NCBI RefSeq assembly: GCF_900104475.1
Contig: NZ_FNJR01000001.1
Span: 62,001-126,000 of the forward strand
Reading direction: 5' to 3'
DNA: 64,000 bases
From: Actinopolyspora xinjiangensis
Lineage (GTDB): Bacteria; Actinomycetota; Actinomycetes; Mycobacteriales; Pseudonocardiaceae
Position 1 is the first letter of the stretch. Every line of letters starts with the position of its first letter. Shown piece by piece: positions 16,672-25,130 of this stretch. The notes beneath the pieces were generated by a model, which was not told the origin of the DNA, ran no database searches, and saw only the letters and a program-made list of their open reading frames with translations. Position numbers and translations under genes: made by a program.

Positions 16672-17011
16672 GCGGGCTCCAAGTCCTGCTTCGGATGACC
16701 GAGATCCTTTTTGTTTGGAATACCGGACCAAGTCCGATATTCCGAAAAAGTAATCGCCCTCACAGTCATGGTCAACAGCATGTGACAGCGTGATCGCGCC
16801 CGGACCGCCGCCGAACTGGGATTATCGGCGCGCGGCGACACCGGGGGGCGGGTCCGGTCTCGGACCAGACGGCGGGACCGCCCCGAAGCGGGCTTGCAGC
16901 CCGCGGGCAGCGCTTCCCGATGGACGACGTTCCCGACCGGACAGTATTCCCCCACCGAACCGCGCTCCCGGAAGATCACTTCCCGGACGGGCCACTCCCC
17001 GCGATACCGCG
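16672..17011. other. Intergenic region upstream of the GH51 gene
   Basis: This 340-bp stretch between two minus-strand genes holds no supported gene. It contains the GH51 promoter region, visibly AT-richer near 16705-16750, and the imperfect palindrome at 16717-16743. The rest, toward the ABC-transporter gene end, is ordinary GC-rich sequence. Confidence 0.4.
16717..16743. promoter_or_regulatory. Inverted-repeat operator candidate of the GH51 gene
   Basis: GGAATACCGGAC (16717-16728) and GTCCGATATTCC (16732-16743) form a 12-base inverted repeat with one mismatch around CAA. It ends about 45 bases upstream of the GH51 start codon, a position suited to a repressor or activator site for arabinan use. 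No regulator gene is adjacent, so the protein that binds it is unknown. Confidence 0.5.
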
Positions 17012-17773
17012 CTACTCGCTGCCGTGGTTCCCGGACACGGTGGGCGCGGGATCGGTCGGTGTGGCATCGACGGGTGTACCGGCAGCGAGCACCTCGGAGT
17101 CGTCGTCGGCGAGCCTGCCGTCCGACATCGCGACGACGCGGTCGCACCGCTCGGCCACGCGGGGATCGTGCGTGGCCACCAGGACCGAGGCGCCCCGCTG
17201 CCGCACCGACAGCAGCAGCGTCACGATCTCCCGGGCGGTGGCGAGGTCGAGGGCGGCGGTGGGCTCGTCGGCGATCACCAGGTGGGGTTCGTTGACCAGT
17301 GCCCGCGCGATGGCGACCCGCTGCCGCTCGCCGCCGGAGAGCTCGGCGGCCCTGCGGCGCAGTGCCCAGCCGAGCCCGACGCTTTCCACAGCCCGGCGAG
17401 CGCGTTCGAGCCGCTGCCGCCTGCCGACGCGCGGTCGGGCGTACTCCAGCGGGATGGTGACGTTGGCCGCGACGGTGTCGGACTCGACGATGGCGAACTC
17501 CTGGTGGAGGTAACCGAAGAACTCGTTGCGCAGCCGTGCCCGATCCCGTTCCCGGGTGGGTGCGGGCTCACCACGCACGAGGAGTTGGCCGCTGGTGACC
17601 GGCAGGGTGAGCCCGATCAGGTTCAGCAGCGTGGACTTGCCGCAGCCGGAAGGCCCCATCATGGCCACCGCCTCGCCCGCCCAGACCGACAGCGACACCC
17701 CGTGCAGCGCCTCGACACGCGACCGCCCCTGCCCGTAGGTCTTGGACAGCCCGGATGCCTCCAGCAGTGCCAT
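17012..17773 (-). CDS. ABC transporter ATP-binding protein (MacB/LolD type)
   Basis: The 253-residue protein has Walker A GPSGCGKST (about 40-48), the Q-loop region YLHQEFAIVES, the ABC signature LSGGERQRVAIARAL, Walker B LVIADEPTAALD and a switch His in VATHDPRV. The order and the short GxSGSGKST-to-signature spacing fit the MacB/LolD group that powers FtsX-type permeases. It is the last gene of the set RR, HK, two permeases, ATPase on the minus strand and begins 8 bp after the second permease. The C-terminal 25 residues are a variable tail. Confidence 0.9.
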   Translation of the reverse strand: MALLEASGLSKTYGQGRSRVEALHGVSLSVWAGEAVAMMGPSGCGKSTLLNLIGLTLPVTSGQLLVRGEPAPTRERDRARLRNEFFGYLHQEFAIVESDTVAANVTIPLEYARPRVGRRQRLERARRAVESVGLGWALRRRAAELSGGERQRVAIARALVNEPHLVIADEPTAALDLATAREIVTLLLSVRQRGASVLVATHDPRVAERCDRVVAMSDGRLADDDSEVLAAGTPVDATPTDPAPTVSGNHGSE

Positions 17774-17780
17774 GATCGGT

Positions 17781-18860
17781 TCACCGGCCTTTCAGCTCGT
17801 GTCCGCGCTGGTGCTTCACGGTCCAGCCCCACAGCCCCAGGAAAATCACCACGACCAGCACCGCCATCCACCCCGCCGCCGAGGCGAGCGGACCACCGAC
17901 CAGCAGGAGCCCGACCAGCGGCGGCAGCGGCGGGAGGAGGACCACGACGCCGACGAACCCGGCGAGCCGGACGGCGAGGTGTCCGCCGCTCGCACCGTGG
18001 GTGCGCCGGATCGCGAAGACCGCCCGCTCCCGGTGCAGCGTCCGCCGCGCGGTGACGGCGAACGCGAGCAGCACCAGCGCGAGGAAGGCCGCCAGCCCGG
18101 CGACATACATCGTGGACATGACCATGATCCCGGAGAGCCGCTTCGGCTGGTCGACCGCGACGCGGTGCGGGACGAGGTAGAGCTCGCCCGCCGCGTTGCC
18201 CGCCAGGTAGCTGTCGAGTTCGGAGTCACCCACGTCCAGCAGCACCGCCCGCGACATCGCCTCCTCGCGTTCGTACCGGTCGAGCCGGGGCAGGCTCTCC
18301 GGCGGCAGGTTCAGCACCACCCGCTCGTCCAGCGGTACGGCGCCGAGATGGGTCTCGAAGTGGGCGGCGGAACGCGACAGTCGTTCGAAGGTGGTGAAGG
18401 TGTGGCCCGCGATCTCGACCGGCTCGGCCGGTTGGGCAACCTCGGCACCGCGCATGGCACAGGGAGCCGGCTCGCAGAGCTCCAGGTCGGGCACGGTCTC
18501 CTCGAGTTCCGAGCCGATGAAGAGCACGGTCGGGGTTCCGCCTGCGAACTGGGGATTATTAACGCGCACATTCTTGATGACGGCGGTGTAGGCGCGTTCC
18601 GCACGGATCATGTTGACGAGGTCGGTGACTTCTCGCTCAGATACGGCCGTAGGACCGTTGCTGCCGTAGTAGGGGGTAAAGACCACGGCACCGCGCTCGC
18701 GCAGCTCGTGGCCGCCGCGCAGCGCCTTGAACTGGACGAGCACGTCGGCCAGCAGCACGGCCAGCACCACGCAGGCCAACCCGATCATGGCGGCCAGCGA
18801 CAGCATGGTGGGCCGGCGCCGCAGGGCCATCCGGACACCGCCCCGGAATTCACTCGGCAC
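17781..18860 (-). CDS. FtsX-like (MacB-type) ABC permease
   Basis: The protein of about 359 residues has one TM near the N-terminus (LSLAAMIGLACVVLAVLLADVL), a large extracytoplasmic domain of about 190 residues, and three TM segments at the C-terminus containing ARRTLHRERAVFAIRRTHGASGG, the FtsX cytoplasmic loop. I start at GTG 18860, which overlaps the upstream permease stop by 11 bases; an ATG a few codons later is possible. It should form a heterodimer with the upstream permease. Confidence 0.8.
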   Translation of the reverse strand: MPSEFRGGVRMALRRRPTMLSLAAMIGLACVVLAVLLADVLVQFKALRGGHELRERGAVVFTPYYGSNGPTAVSEREVTDLVNMIRAERAYTAVIKNVRVNNPQFAGGTPTVLFIGSELEETVPDLELCEPAPCAMRGAEVAQPAEPVEIAGHTFTTFERLSRSAAHFETHLGAVPLDERVVLNLPPESLPRLDRYEREEAMSRAVLLDVGDSELDSYLAGNAAGELYLVPHRVAVDQPKRLSGIMVMSTMYVAGLAAFLALVLLAFAVTARRTLHRERAVFAIRRTHGASGGHLAVRLAGFVGVVVLLPPLPPLVGLLLVGGPLASAAGWMAVLVVVIFLGLWGWTVKHQRGHELKGR

Positions 18861-19851
18861 GCCCCACCCCGCTTCGCACTCGGGTTCCGAGCACGGCGGC
18901 CAGCAGCCACGTCGGCGCCGCCACCAGCAGCCCTCCCGTGATCGCAGCGGCCATGACCAGCCAGTCGATCCGATCCGGTGGCCGGAGACCGACCAGCGAC
19001 ACCAGCACTCCCGTGATCGCCACCCCGAGCGCGATCCCCAACAACTGGAACGGCAGACCGCGCGGCCACACCTGCCGCACCAACCGGGCACGAGTGGCGC
19101 CGTGACGGGTCCGGATCGCGAACTCACCGGCCCGGTCACGCAGCCCCGGCGTCCAGCACAGCACCGCCGCCAGGTACCCGGCGCCCAGCAGCACGCCGGT
19201 GGTTCCCACCAACGGGTCATCGCGGAGGTGCCGCCACAACGGCACGCGCTCCGTCGAAAAGTCCGCGAAACCGGCGCGATACGCGATGTCCCGGATCTCG
19301 GCCAGCTTCCCGGGGTCGTCGGTGTTGACGAGGTACTGGCCGGGTGGCAACGGGTAGTCGCCGAGCGGACGCACGTACTGCAGGTCCCCGGCATCCTCGG
19401 GCGGGGAGACCGTGCCGACGATCTCGACCTCCTCGGGCACCAGCGCGGGGGAGCTCCCCCGCCGCCACTGCCGTTGCGAGTAGGTGCCCTCGAACACGTA
19501 GCCCCGCCGCGCCCGTCCCGGCTCGTGCTTATTCATGGGGTTCGGCGGGGTGTACCAGGGCAGCGCATCCCCGGGATCGGCCACCACCAATCGGGGCGGG
19601 CCGTCACCGGCGGGAGCGATGACTACTGCCAGCGAGCGCTCGGCGAGGAACTCGCGCAACTCGACCGCCGCCTCGATGCTGTCCGCCCGGGTGGCCTCCT
19701 GCGGCCCGTGACCGAGCGACAGCTTGGTCACCGCGCCCGGCAGCTCGTAGGTGGCCTCCTGGTGATCCTCGAACGACCAGTGCACCGCCCACGCGGCGAA
19801 CGCGCTCAGCACCCCCAGCAGCAGACCGCTGACGACCAGCTTCACCCGCAT
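18850..19851 (-). CDS. FtsX-like ABC permease, partner subunit
   Basis: The 333-residue protein starts MRVKLVVSGLLLGVLSAFAA, a membrane anchor, followed by an external domain (about 30-205) and three C-terminal TM segments, with GEFAIRTRHGATRARLVRQ as the FtsX coupling loop. It overlaps the next permease, so both are co-translated. Together with the ATPase, kinase and response regulator it forms a five-gene module like those for resistance to cell-envelope-active peptides. The substrate is not visible. Confidence 0.8.
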   Translation of the reverse strand: MRVKLVVSGLLLGVLSAFAAWAVHWSFEDHQEATYELPGAVTKLSLGHGPQEATRADSIEAAVELREFLAERSLAVVIAPAGDGPPRLVVADPGDALPWYTPPNPMNKHEPGRARRGYVFEGTYSQRQWRRGSSPALVPEEVEIVGTVSPPEDAGDLQYVRPLGDYPLPPGQYLVNTDDPGKLAEIRDIAYRAGFADFSTERVPLWRHLRDDPLVGTTGVLLGAGYLAAVLCWTPGLRDRAGEFAIRTRHGATRARLVRQVWPRGLPFQLLGIALGVAITGVLVSLVGLRPPDRIDWLVMAAAITGGLLVAAPTWLLAAVLGTRVRSGVGRAE

Positions 19852-20074
19852 GCGCGGTTCCGCATCGTCACCGGGGCACCTCCGCGAGAAAGATCATCAC
19901 GACGGTAACAACCGCTGCCCGCGGCTCAGGCCGGAACGAGAGACCGATGACGATCGTCACATCGTTGCGGACCGGCTCGACGAGCACCCGAACGGGCCTT
20001 CCGGGCGGACGAACCACCGGAGACGACGCGGTTCACCGAGAGCGCCCCACCGGGGTCGGCACGGTTCACCGGGA

Positions 20075-21343
20075 TCAACGCGGGGTGGAGTCGGTTCGCC
20101 ACGGGACCCCGAGTACGTCGTCGGCCCTGGCCACCGGCAGGTAGATCTCGAAGGTGGCCGGACGGCTCAGCTCCAGCCGACCGCTGTCGGCCTCGATGAG
20201 GGCTCGGGCCAGCGCCAACCCCACCCCGGTCGAGCCACCGCCGGAGAAACCTCGGGTGAACACGTGCGGCACCAGTTCCTCGGGAACCCCGCTGCCGCTG
20301 TCGGCCACCTGCACCAGCACGGTGCCGCTGCCGTACTTGGCGGTCAACGAGACCGTGCCCTCCCCGTGCCGCAACGCGTTGTCCAGCAGCACCCCCATCG
20401 CCTCGCGCAGCCGCGCGGGCGTAGCCCTGGCCAGCAGTCCCTTCTCGATCCGCAGCCGCAGGGTACGCCCCTGGGCACGGAACTGCTCCCGCCAATCCTC
20501 GGCTACCCCCGACAACTCCGCCGACACGTCGAGGGGTTCGGCGTCGCGTGCCCGGGCGGCCGTGGCGGCGGCGAGCAGGTCGTCCAGCACCCCGGACAGC
20601 CGCTCGGCCTGCTCCAGCGCGGCGCCCGCCTCCTCCGAGGTCTCCTCGTCGTCGGTCTCGGCCAGCGCCTCCAGCCGCAGTTGCAGCGCGGTGAGCCTGC
20701 TGCGCAGCTGGTGGGAGACGTCGCCGACCAGCTCGCGCTCCCGCTGCATGAGCTGCGACAGCGCCGCCCCGGAGGCGTCGAGCGCGTCGGCGACCCGGTC
20801 GAGCTCGGGCACGCCGTGCCGCTTCGGGTCCGGCCGGAAGTCGCCCGCGCCGAGCCGGCTGGCCCGGTCGGCCACGTGGCGCAGCGGGTCGGCGAGCCTG
20901 CGGGCGGTGACGATCGCCACGAAACCGCCGGTACCCGCCGACAGTACCGCCAGCAGCGAGATCCCTCCGGCGACCTGCAACTGCTGGGTGCGTACCGGGC
21001 CGCTGGGCACGGCCAGCCGAACGGTACCGCTCTGCACCATGGACACCGTCTCCACCAGCGGATTCGCCCCCGGATCGGTGCCGTAGGTGTAGGTACGGTC
21101 GCGGATTCGCACGGTCAGCCGGGCGTCGTCGGGCACCACCAGCCGAACGTTGGACAGTTCGATCGGTTCACCGGCCGCGACCTGCTCGTCCAGGCGGGTG
21201 GCGATCTGCTGCGCCCTGCCCGACAGGTCCCCGCGCGTGATGTCCTCGACCAGTTTCAGGGCACTGATCACCAGCGGGATGCCGAGCACGAACGCGGTGA
21301 CCGCGACGGCGAGCAGGGTCGCCTGCAGCAGTCGTTTACGCAT
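20075..21343 (-). CDS. Sensor histidine kinase
   Basis: The protein is about 422 residues from ATG 21343. It has a TM segment at about 6-28, an extracytoplasmic region to about 140, a second TM (LLAVLSAGTGGFVAIVTA), a HAMP linker, the phosphoacceptor His in VSHQLRSRLTAL (about 210), and an ATPase domain with NALRHGE, DSGSGVP and GSTGVGLALA. It should phosphorylate the response regulator encoded 117 bp upstream. The short sensor domain resembles kinases that take their signal from a partner transporter, here the downstream ABC permeases. Confidence 0.88.
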   Translation of the reverse strand: MRKRLLQATLLAVAVTAFVLGIPLVISALKLVEDITRGDLSGRAQQIATRLDEQVAAGEPIELSNVRLVVPDDARLTVRIRDRTYTYGTDPGANPLVETVSMVQSGTVRLAVPSGPVRTQQLQVAGGISLLAVLSAGTGGFVAIVTARRLADPLRHVADRASRLGAGDFRPDPKRHGVPELDRVADALDASGAALSQLMQRERELVGDVSHQLRSRLTALQLRLEALAETDDEETSEEAGAALEQAERLSGVLDDLLAAATAARARDAEPLDVSAELSGVAEDWREQFRAQGRTLRLRIEKGLLARATPARLREAMGVLLDNALRHGEGTVSLTAKYGSGTVLVQVADSGSGVPEELVPHVFTRGFSGGGSTGVGLALARALIEADSGRLELSRPATFEIYLPVARADDVLGVPWRTDSTPR

Positions 21344-21460
21344 TGGTTGGGCTTTTCCGATCGGGTTGTCGGGATGGTTCCGCGCCGCGACCACCCGGAG
21401 GCGCTGGGTTGGTGGCGCGGGTGGTCCGGTCGCCCGCTCCCCGATTGTCCGGGAGCGGGA

Positions 21461-22135
21461 TCAGTCGGTGTTGAAGCGGAAACCGACACCGCGCACCGTG
21501 GCGATCCGCTGCTCGGCCGTCCGGTAGTGCCCGTCGCCCAGCTTGCGGCGCAGCCAGGAGATGTGCATGTCCAGTGTCTTACTGCCCTTGCGGCTGGGTT
21601 CGGGCCAGACCTGCTCCAGGATCTCCTCGCGCGTGACCACTTCGCCCGCGTGCCACATGAGCACACGTAACAGCTCGAACTCCTTGTTGGCCAGCTGTAC
21701 CTCCTCGTCGTCGACCAACACCCGCCGGGCCGTCAGCTCCAGCCGGACCCCGCCCGCCTCCAGCGTCTCGGGCGAGTTCCGCCGCAGCAGCGCGCGGATG
21801 CGCGCCATCAGCTCGGCCAGCCGGAACGGCTTGGCCACGTAGTCGTCGGCGCCCGCGTCCAGCCCGACCACGAAGTCCACCTCGTCGGTGCGCGCGGTGA
21901 GCATCAGTACCGGCGTCCCTCTGCCTCGGGCGCGGAGACGACGACACACCTCGAGTCCGTCCATCCCGGGAAGACCGAGATCGAGTACCAGCAGGTCGAC
22001 ACCTCCCGCGCAGGTCTCACGCAACGTCGCGTTGCCGTCCTCCAGCACCCGCACCGAGTAGCCTTCCCGCTGCAGCGCCCTGGACAGTGGCATCGCGATG
22101 GCTGGATCATCCTCGGCCAGCAGCACTACGCTCAC
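21461..22135 (-). CDS. OmpR-family response regulator
   Basis: The protein is about 224 residues from GTG 22135. It has a receiver domain with the acidic pair EDD, the phospho-acceptor Asp in LVLDLGLPGMDG (about 51) and the Lys of AKPF (about 101), and an OmpR winged helix ending YRTAEQRIATVRGVGFRF. TAGGCT (complement at 22143-22148) ends seven bases before the GTG, suggesting leaderless translation. It probably activates the ABC transporter genes downstream. Confidence 0.9.
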   Translation of the reverse strand: MSVVLLAEDDPAIAMPLSRALQREGYSVRVLEDGNATLRETCAGGVDLLVLDLGLPGMDGLEVCRRLRARGRGTPVLMLTARTDEVDFVVGLDAGADDYVAKPFRLAELMARIRALLRRNSPETLEAGGVRLELTARRVLVDDEEVQLANKEFELLRVLMWHAGEVVTREEILEQVWPEPSRKGSKTLDMHISWLRRKLGDGHYRTAEQRIATVRGVGFRFNTD

Positions 22136-22422
22136 GGCTCCCAGCCTAGTTGCACTCGGAGTCCCCGAGGCGGTGTGTCGCCGAGCGAGCACCGAGCGCG
22201 GAGGGTGATCTCCCCCTCGGGCGCGGCGATCTCGTGGGAGATCGACGGAGCTCGGAGCCCACACAGCCGCACTGGGACGGCGATTTCGCGGGAAGTCGCC
22301 GCCCGGCCGGGTGCCCGGTTGCCTGGTCGGGGTCGCAGGAGCTGCGAGAGTCCGGCGACCGCGGAGCCCCCCGGTAGGCACCGCCGGACGAGTGTGGCGG
22401 CGGTGGTCTATAGGCTGCGGCT
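22136..22422. other. Divergent region with two copies of a short palindrome
   Basis: CGATCTCGTGGGAGATCG at 22227-22244 is an 18-base inverted repeat. GGCGATTTCGCGGGAAGTCG, starting at 22278, is a second copy of the same design with one mismatch. Related sequences occur in several other intergenic regions of the window. Here they lie between the response-regulator and hisN genes, so they could be binding sites as well as hairpins. No gene is seen. Confidence 0.45.
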
Positions 22423-23205
22423 GTGAGCGCAGTTACCGACCACGAGCTGGCGCAGCGCCTGGCCGACCGTGCCGACGAGATCACCACCGCCCGGTTCCAG
22501 GCGGCCGACCTGCGGACGACGAGCAAGCCCGACCGCACCCCGGTGACCGATGCCGACGTGGCCGTGGAGGACGCGGTGCGCGCGGAACTGGCCGAGCACC
22601 GCCCGGACGACGTCGTCGTGGGCGAGGAGCGCGGTGGCAGCGCCACCACCGGGCGCAGCTGGATCATCGACCCGATCGACGGGACCAAGAACTTCCTGCG
22701 CGGGGTGCCCGCGTGGGCGACGCTGCTGGCGCTGGTCGAGAACGGGACGCCGGTGGTCGGTGTGATCAGCGCGCCCGCGATGGGGCGGCGCTGGTGGGCC
22801 GCCGCCGGTCAGGGTGCTTTCCGGCGGGTCGGTACCGAGGAGGACGCGGAGCGGATCTCGGTGTCCGGGGTGGCGGAGCTCGGCGACGCCTACGTCTCCA
22901 CCACCAACCTGGGAAGCTGGACCGAGCTGGGGCGGCGCGAGGACTACCTGCGACTGGTGGACAGCTGCTGGGAGAGCCGCGCGTTCGGGGACTTCTGGCA
23001 CCACTGCCTGGTGGCCGAGGGCGTGATCGACCTGGCGGCCGAGCCGCTGGGCAACCCCTGGGACCTCGCGGCGGCGCAGGTGATCGTCGAGGAGGCCGGG
23101 GGCGGGTTCACCGACCTGGCCGGGGAACCGCGCTTCGACGGCGGCAACGCGCTGAGCTCCAACGGCGCGCTGCACCGGGCCGCGCTGCGGGCGCTGGACG
23201 GTTGA
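22423..23205 (+). CDS. hisN: Histidinol-phosphatase, inositol-monophosphatase type
   Basis: The 260-residue protein has the metal-binding motifs of the family: GEERGG (Glu about 68), WIIDPIDGTKNFLRG (about 85-98) and GNPWDLAAAQVIVEEAGG near the C-terminus. Actinobacterial members with this pattern act as HisN in histidine synthesis, cleaving histidinol phosphate in the cytoplasm; inositol or fructose phosphate activity cannot be excluded. TATAGGCT ends six bases before the GTG, so translation is probably leaderless. Confidence 0.85.
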   Translation: MSAVTDHELAQRLADRADEITTARFQAADLRTTSKPDRTPVTDADVAVEDAVRAELAEHRPDDVVVGEERGGSATTGRSWIIDPIDGTKNFLRGVPAWATLLALVENGTPVVGVISAPAMGRRWWAAAGQGAFRRVGTEEDAERISVSGVAELGDAYVSTTNLGSWTELGRREDYLRLVDSCWESRAFGDFWHHCLVAEGVIDLAAEPLGNPWDLAAAQVIVEEAGGGFTDLAGEPRFDGGNALSSNGALHRAALRALDG

Positions 23206-23428
23206 GGGGCTGACTGGGGGCTGGCCGACCGGTTGCCGGGGTGGTGTGGGGGCCGCTGATCGGCGGTGCCGCGCTGTGCTCTGTCGGGAGCGCTGGTTGC
23301 TCCGGGGAGCGCGGTGCGTTGGGCACACGTGGTGCACGGCATGCGGACTGCCGGAGCGGCGAGGCGCCACCGGGTAGCGCTCGCTGTTCCCGGGGACGAG
23401 CACTACCCGCGCGCCGATGGCCACGTAA

Positions 23429-23689
23429 TTTCAAACCGTTCAGGTCGTACCCAGCGACCACAGTGAATGGCACCTCACCCTCGAAGGAGCCTTAATCCTG
23501 TTCGAGTTCCCCAAAGCAGCCCCCATCATCAACCTGGAACACTTCCGATCATCAGCGTTCCTCTACGACGAGGACGACATCCGAGACTACGTACACGCAG
23601 CCGATGCCCTCCGGCAGACAGCGATGAATCCCGCGGAATCCCTGGACGTCATCGGCCGATACGCCGACAAAATGGAGGCACGGCAGTGA
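23429..23689 (+). pseudogene. 5'-truncated XRE/DUF5753 regulator remnant
   Basis: After an in-frame stop at 23426 the frame reads through VQVVPSDHSEWHLTLEGALI, then LFEFPKAAPIINLEHFRSSA and DDIRDYVHAADALRQTAMNP, to a stop at 23689. This is the C-terminal part of a DUF5753 domain (compare ITLRVLPLD and the later part of the intact regulator at 4433-5320). The helix-turn-helix half is gone and no credible start exists. Its stop overlaps the GTG of the following DUF397 gene (GTGA), preserving the ancestral operon junction. Confidence 0.7.
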
Positions 23690-23877
23690 CATTACTTCCC
23701 GAAGGCTGGCGCAAATCGAGCTACTCCGGACAGCAGTCCGCCTGCGTCGAAGTCGGCCGCGTCAACGACGGCGCGGCAGTGCGCGACGCCAAGGACCGCT
23801 CGGCCGGGTACTTCACCACCACCGGCCGACAGTGGGCTGCGTTCATCGACACGGTGAAGACCGACCGCTTCAACTGA
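23686..23877 (+). CDS. DUF397 protein, orphan
   Basis: The 63-residue protein reads WRKSSYSGQQSACVEVGR, then VRDAKDRSAGYFTTTGRQWA, the DUF397 signature. GTG 23686 overlaps the stop of the truncated regulator. With that regulator broken, this protein either serves another XRE protein in the genome or is a relic. It is not closely related to the two DUF397 copies near 4-6 kb, so it arrived separately. Confidence 0.8.
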   Translation: MTLLPEGWRKSSYSGQQSACVEVGRVNDGAAVRDAKDRSAGYFTTTGRQWAAFIDTVKTDRFN

Positions 23878-23893
23878 ACCCCACCAGCAATAC

Positions 23894-23929
23894 AGCGCCT
23901 CCGGACCACTTCAGCACTCCGGAGGCGCT
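23894..23929. terminator. Strong hairpin terminator
   Basis: AGCGCCTCCGGA (23894-23905) pairs perfectly with TCCGGAGGCGCT (23918-23929) around a 12-base loop, followed by TTTACTGT. It begins 16 bases after the DUF397 stop and lies before the 3' end of the convergent Imm1-like gene, so it probably serves both. Confidence 0.75.
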
Positions 23930-24009
23930 TTACTGTCCCCGCTGCCGCGCGCGGAGCCTACCTCACCAGCCGCACCGAACATGCGCCCCCGGTAGTACTC
24001 GTCGGTTCC

Positions 24010-24449
24010 TTACAGCCTGTCGAACCACTCCCAGTTGACTCCCGCAGGACGCTTGCCGGTGGAGACGAACTCGAGAAGAGCCTTCCTGATATCGCCCAGT
24101 GACAGAGCAGCGGAACGCGGGAAGTAGTTCGGAGTACCGCCATCGGTGAGAAGATCCACCTGAGGCTCAACCTCCGAGTTGTGGGTAACGTACAGCCCTT
24201 CCGGAGGATCCATACCGAACCAACGGATCGCTGCGTAACCCGCTTCGGGATCGACGGCGAGGGTCGCTTCGTGAGGGTCAGCCAATCCTCGTCCACCTCA
24301 GCAGGATTAATGAAGGTCTCTCTCGCGTACAGCCACGACTCCCACGAGGAGTAGTCAGTAGTGAGAAGCCGCTCAACGAGTTCCTGAACCAGCTCCCCTT
24401 GCTCCGCACTCTTGAACTCTTCGTTGGCGACAGCGGCATTGAGGATCAT
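24010..24449 (-). pseudogene. Imm1-like immunity gene with a frameshift
   Basis: The minus strand starts MILNAAVANEEFKSAEQGEL and continues sensibly to NPAEVDEDWL near 24285. The sequence then makes sense only in another frame: LADPHEATLAVDPEAGYAAI, then the RWFGMDPPEGLYVTHN stretch, ending GKRPAGVNWEWFDRL. That C-terminal part resembles Imm1 immunity proteins of polymorphic toxin systems. Joining the halves needs a one-base correction around GATTGGCTGAC, so this is a pseudogene or an assembly error. No toxin gene lies beside it. The part 24010-24285 could still be translated from its own start. Confidence 0.55.
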
Positions 24450-25130
24450 GAATCTGCTACTCCTCGTATAGTCGTCGGCTCAGCAGAGCCTGGCTCCCAA
24501 AAGTTCAGATGCACAGGAGCACCTGAAGCTACTCCCCTCGTGTTAGCCCTCTTCGGACACGAGGAACCTCGGAGCGAAGGCCGGTGCTTCGCACCGTCCG
24601 TGACTATCTCTGATGAAGGGGCAGGTTCCAGATGAGCCGGACCGCCACGGTGTCCGCTCATCGCCCTCACAGTTCGTTTTCCCTGGCATGAGACGACGGC
24701 AAGGGGGTCAGTGCAGGTTCCTCGTGTGCTTGCACATGAGCAGAAAGACTTTCCTAAGAAGCGAGGAAACTGATTGGTGACGTGCAACTCACTCTTTCAG
24801 AGGAATATATCAACTTGTTCGCACAAATAGCGGATCGCAATTACTCCACTCGAAGTCCGTTTCTACGGATTTGAGCAAATCTTGCTCTAGCTTGGATACT
24901 GTCAAACGAAAGTGAACCATCGTGTTGATCATCACATCATATTGTCCTGGCCGCATGAGCGCTGCAATTATTGATCTTGCAACAAAAAGAGCTCAGCAGA
25001 GTTCAATGAAGATTATGCACTAAATTTTACACCAGGTGGTTATTAGATGTCCGAGTCCGAAGACGATTGCAGGTGGAGTTGAAGGCGAACAAGAGGACGT
25101 AGGTACCGTGTTTCTAGTACTTTCCAGTTT
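24450..25130. other. 681-bp gene-free, AT-richer stretch
   Basis: Base composition shifts visibly toward AT from about 24780. No frame on either strand gives a convincing protein; the available frames are short, Ser/Arg-rich and lack ribosome binding sites. It is probably decayed sequence at the left edge of the AT-rich island. Confidence 0.5.

Noticed and set aside
24446..24787. A 113-codon minus-strand frame upstream of the Imm1-like gene as a toxin C-terminus
   Set aside because: No toxin-like motif or ribosome binding site, and the residues look like translated noncoding DNA.
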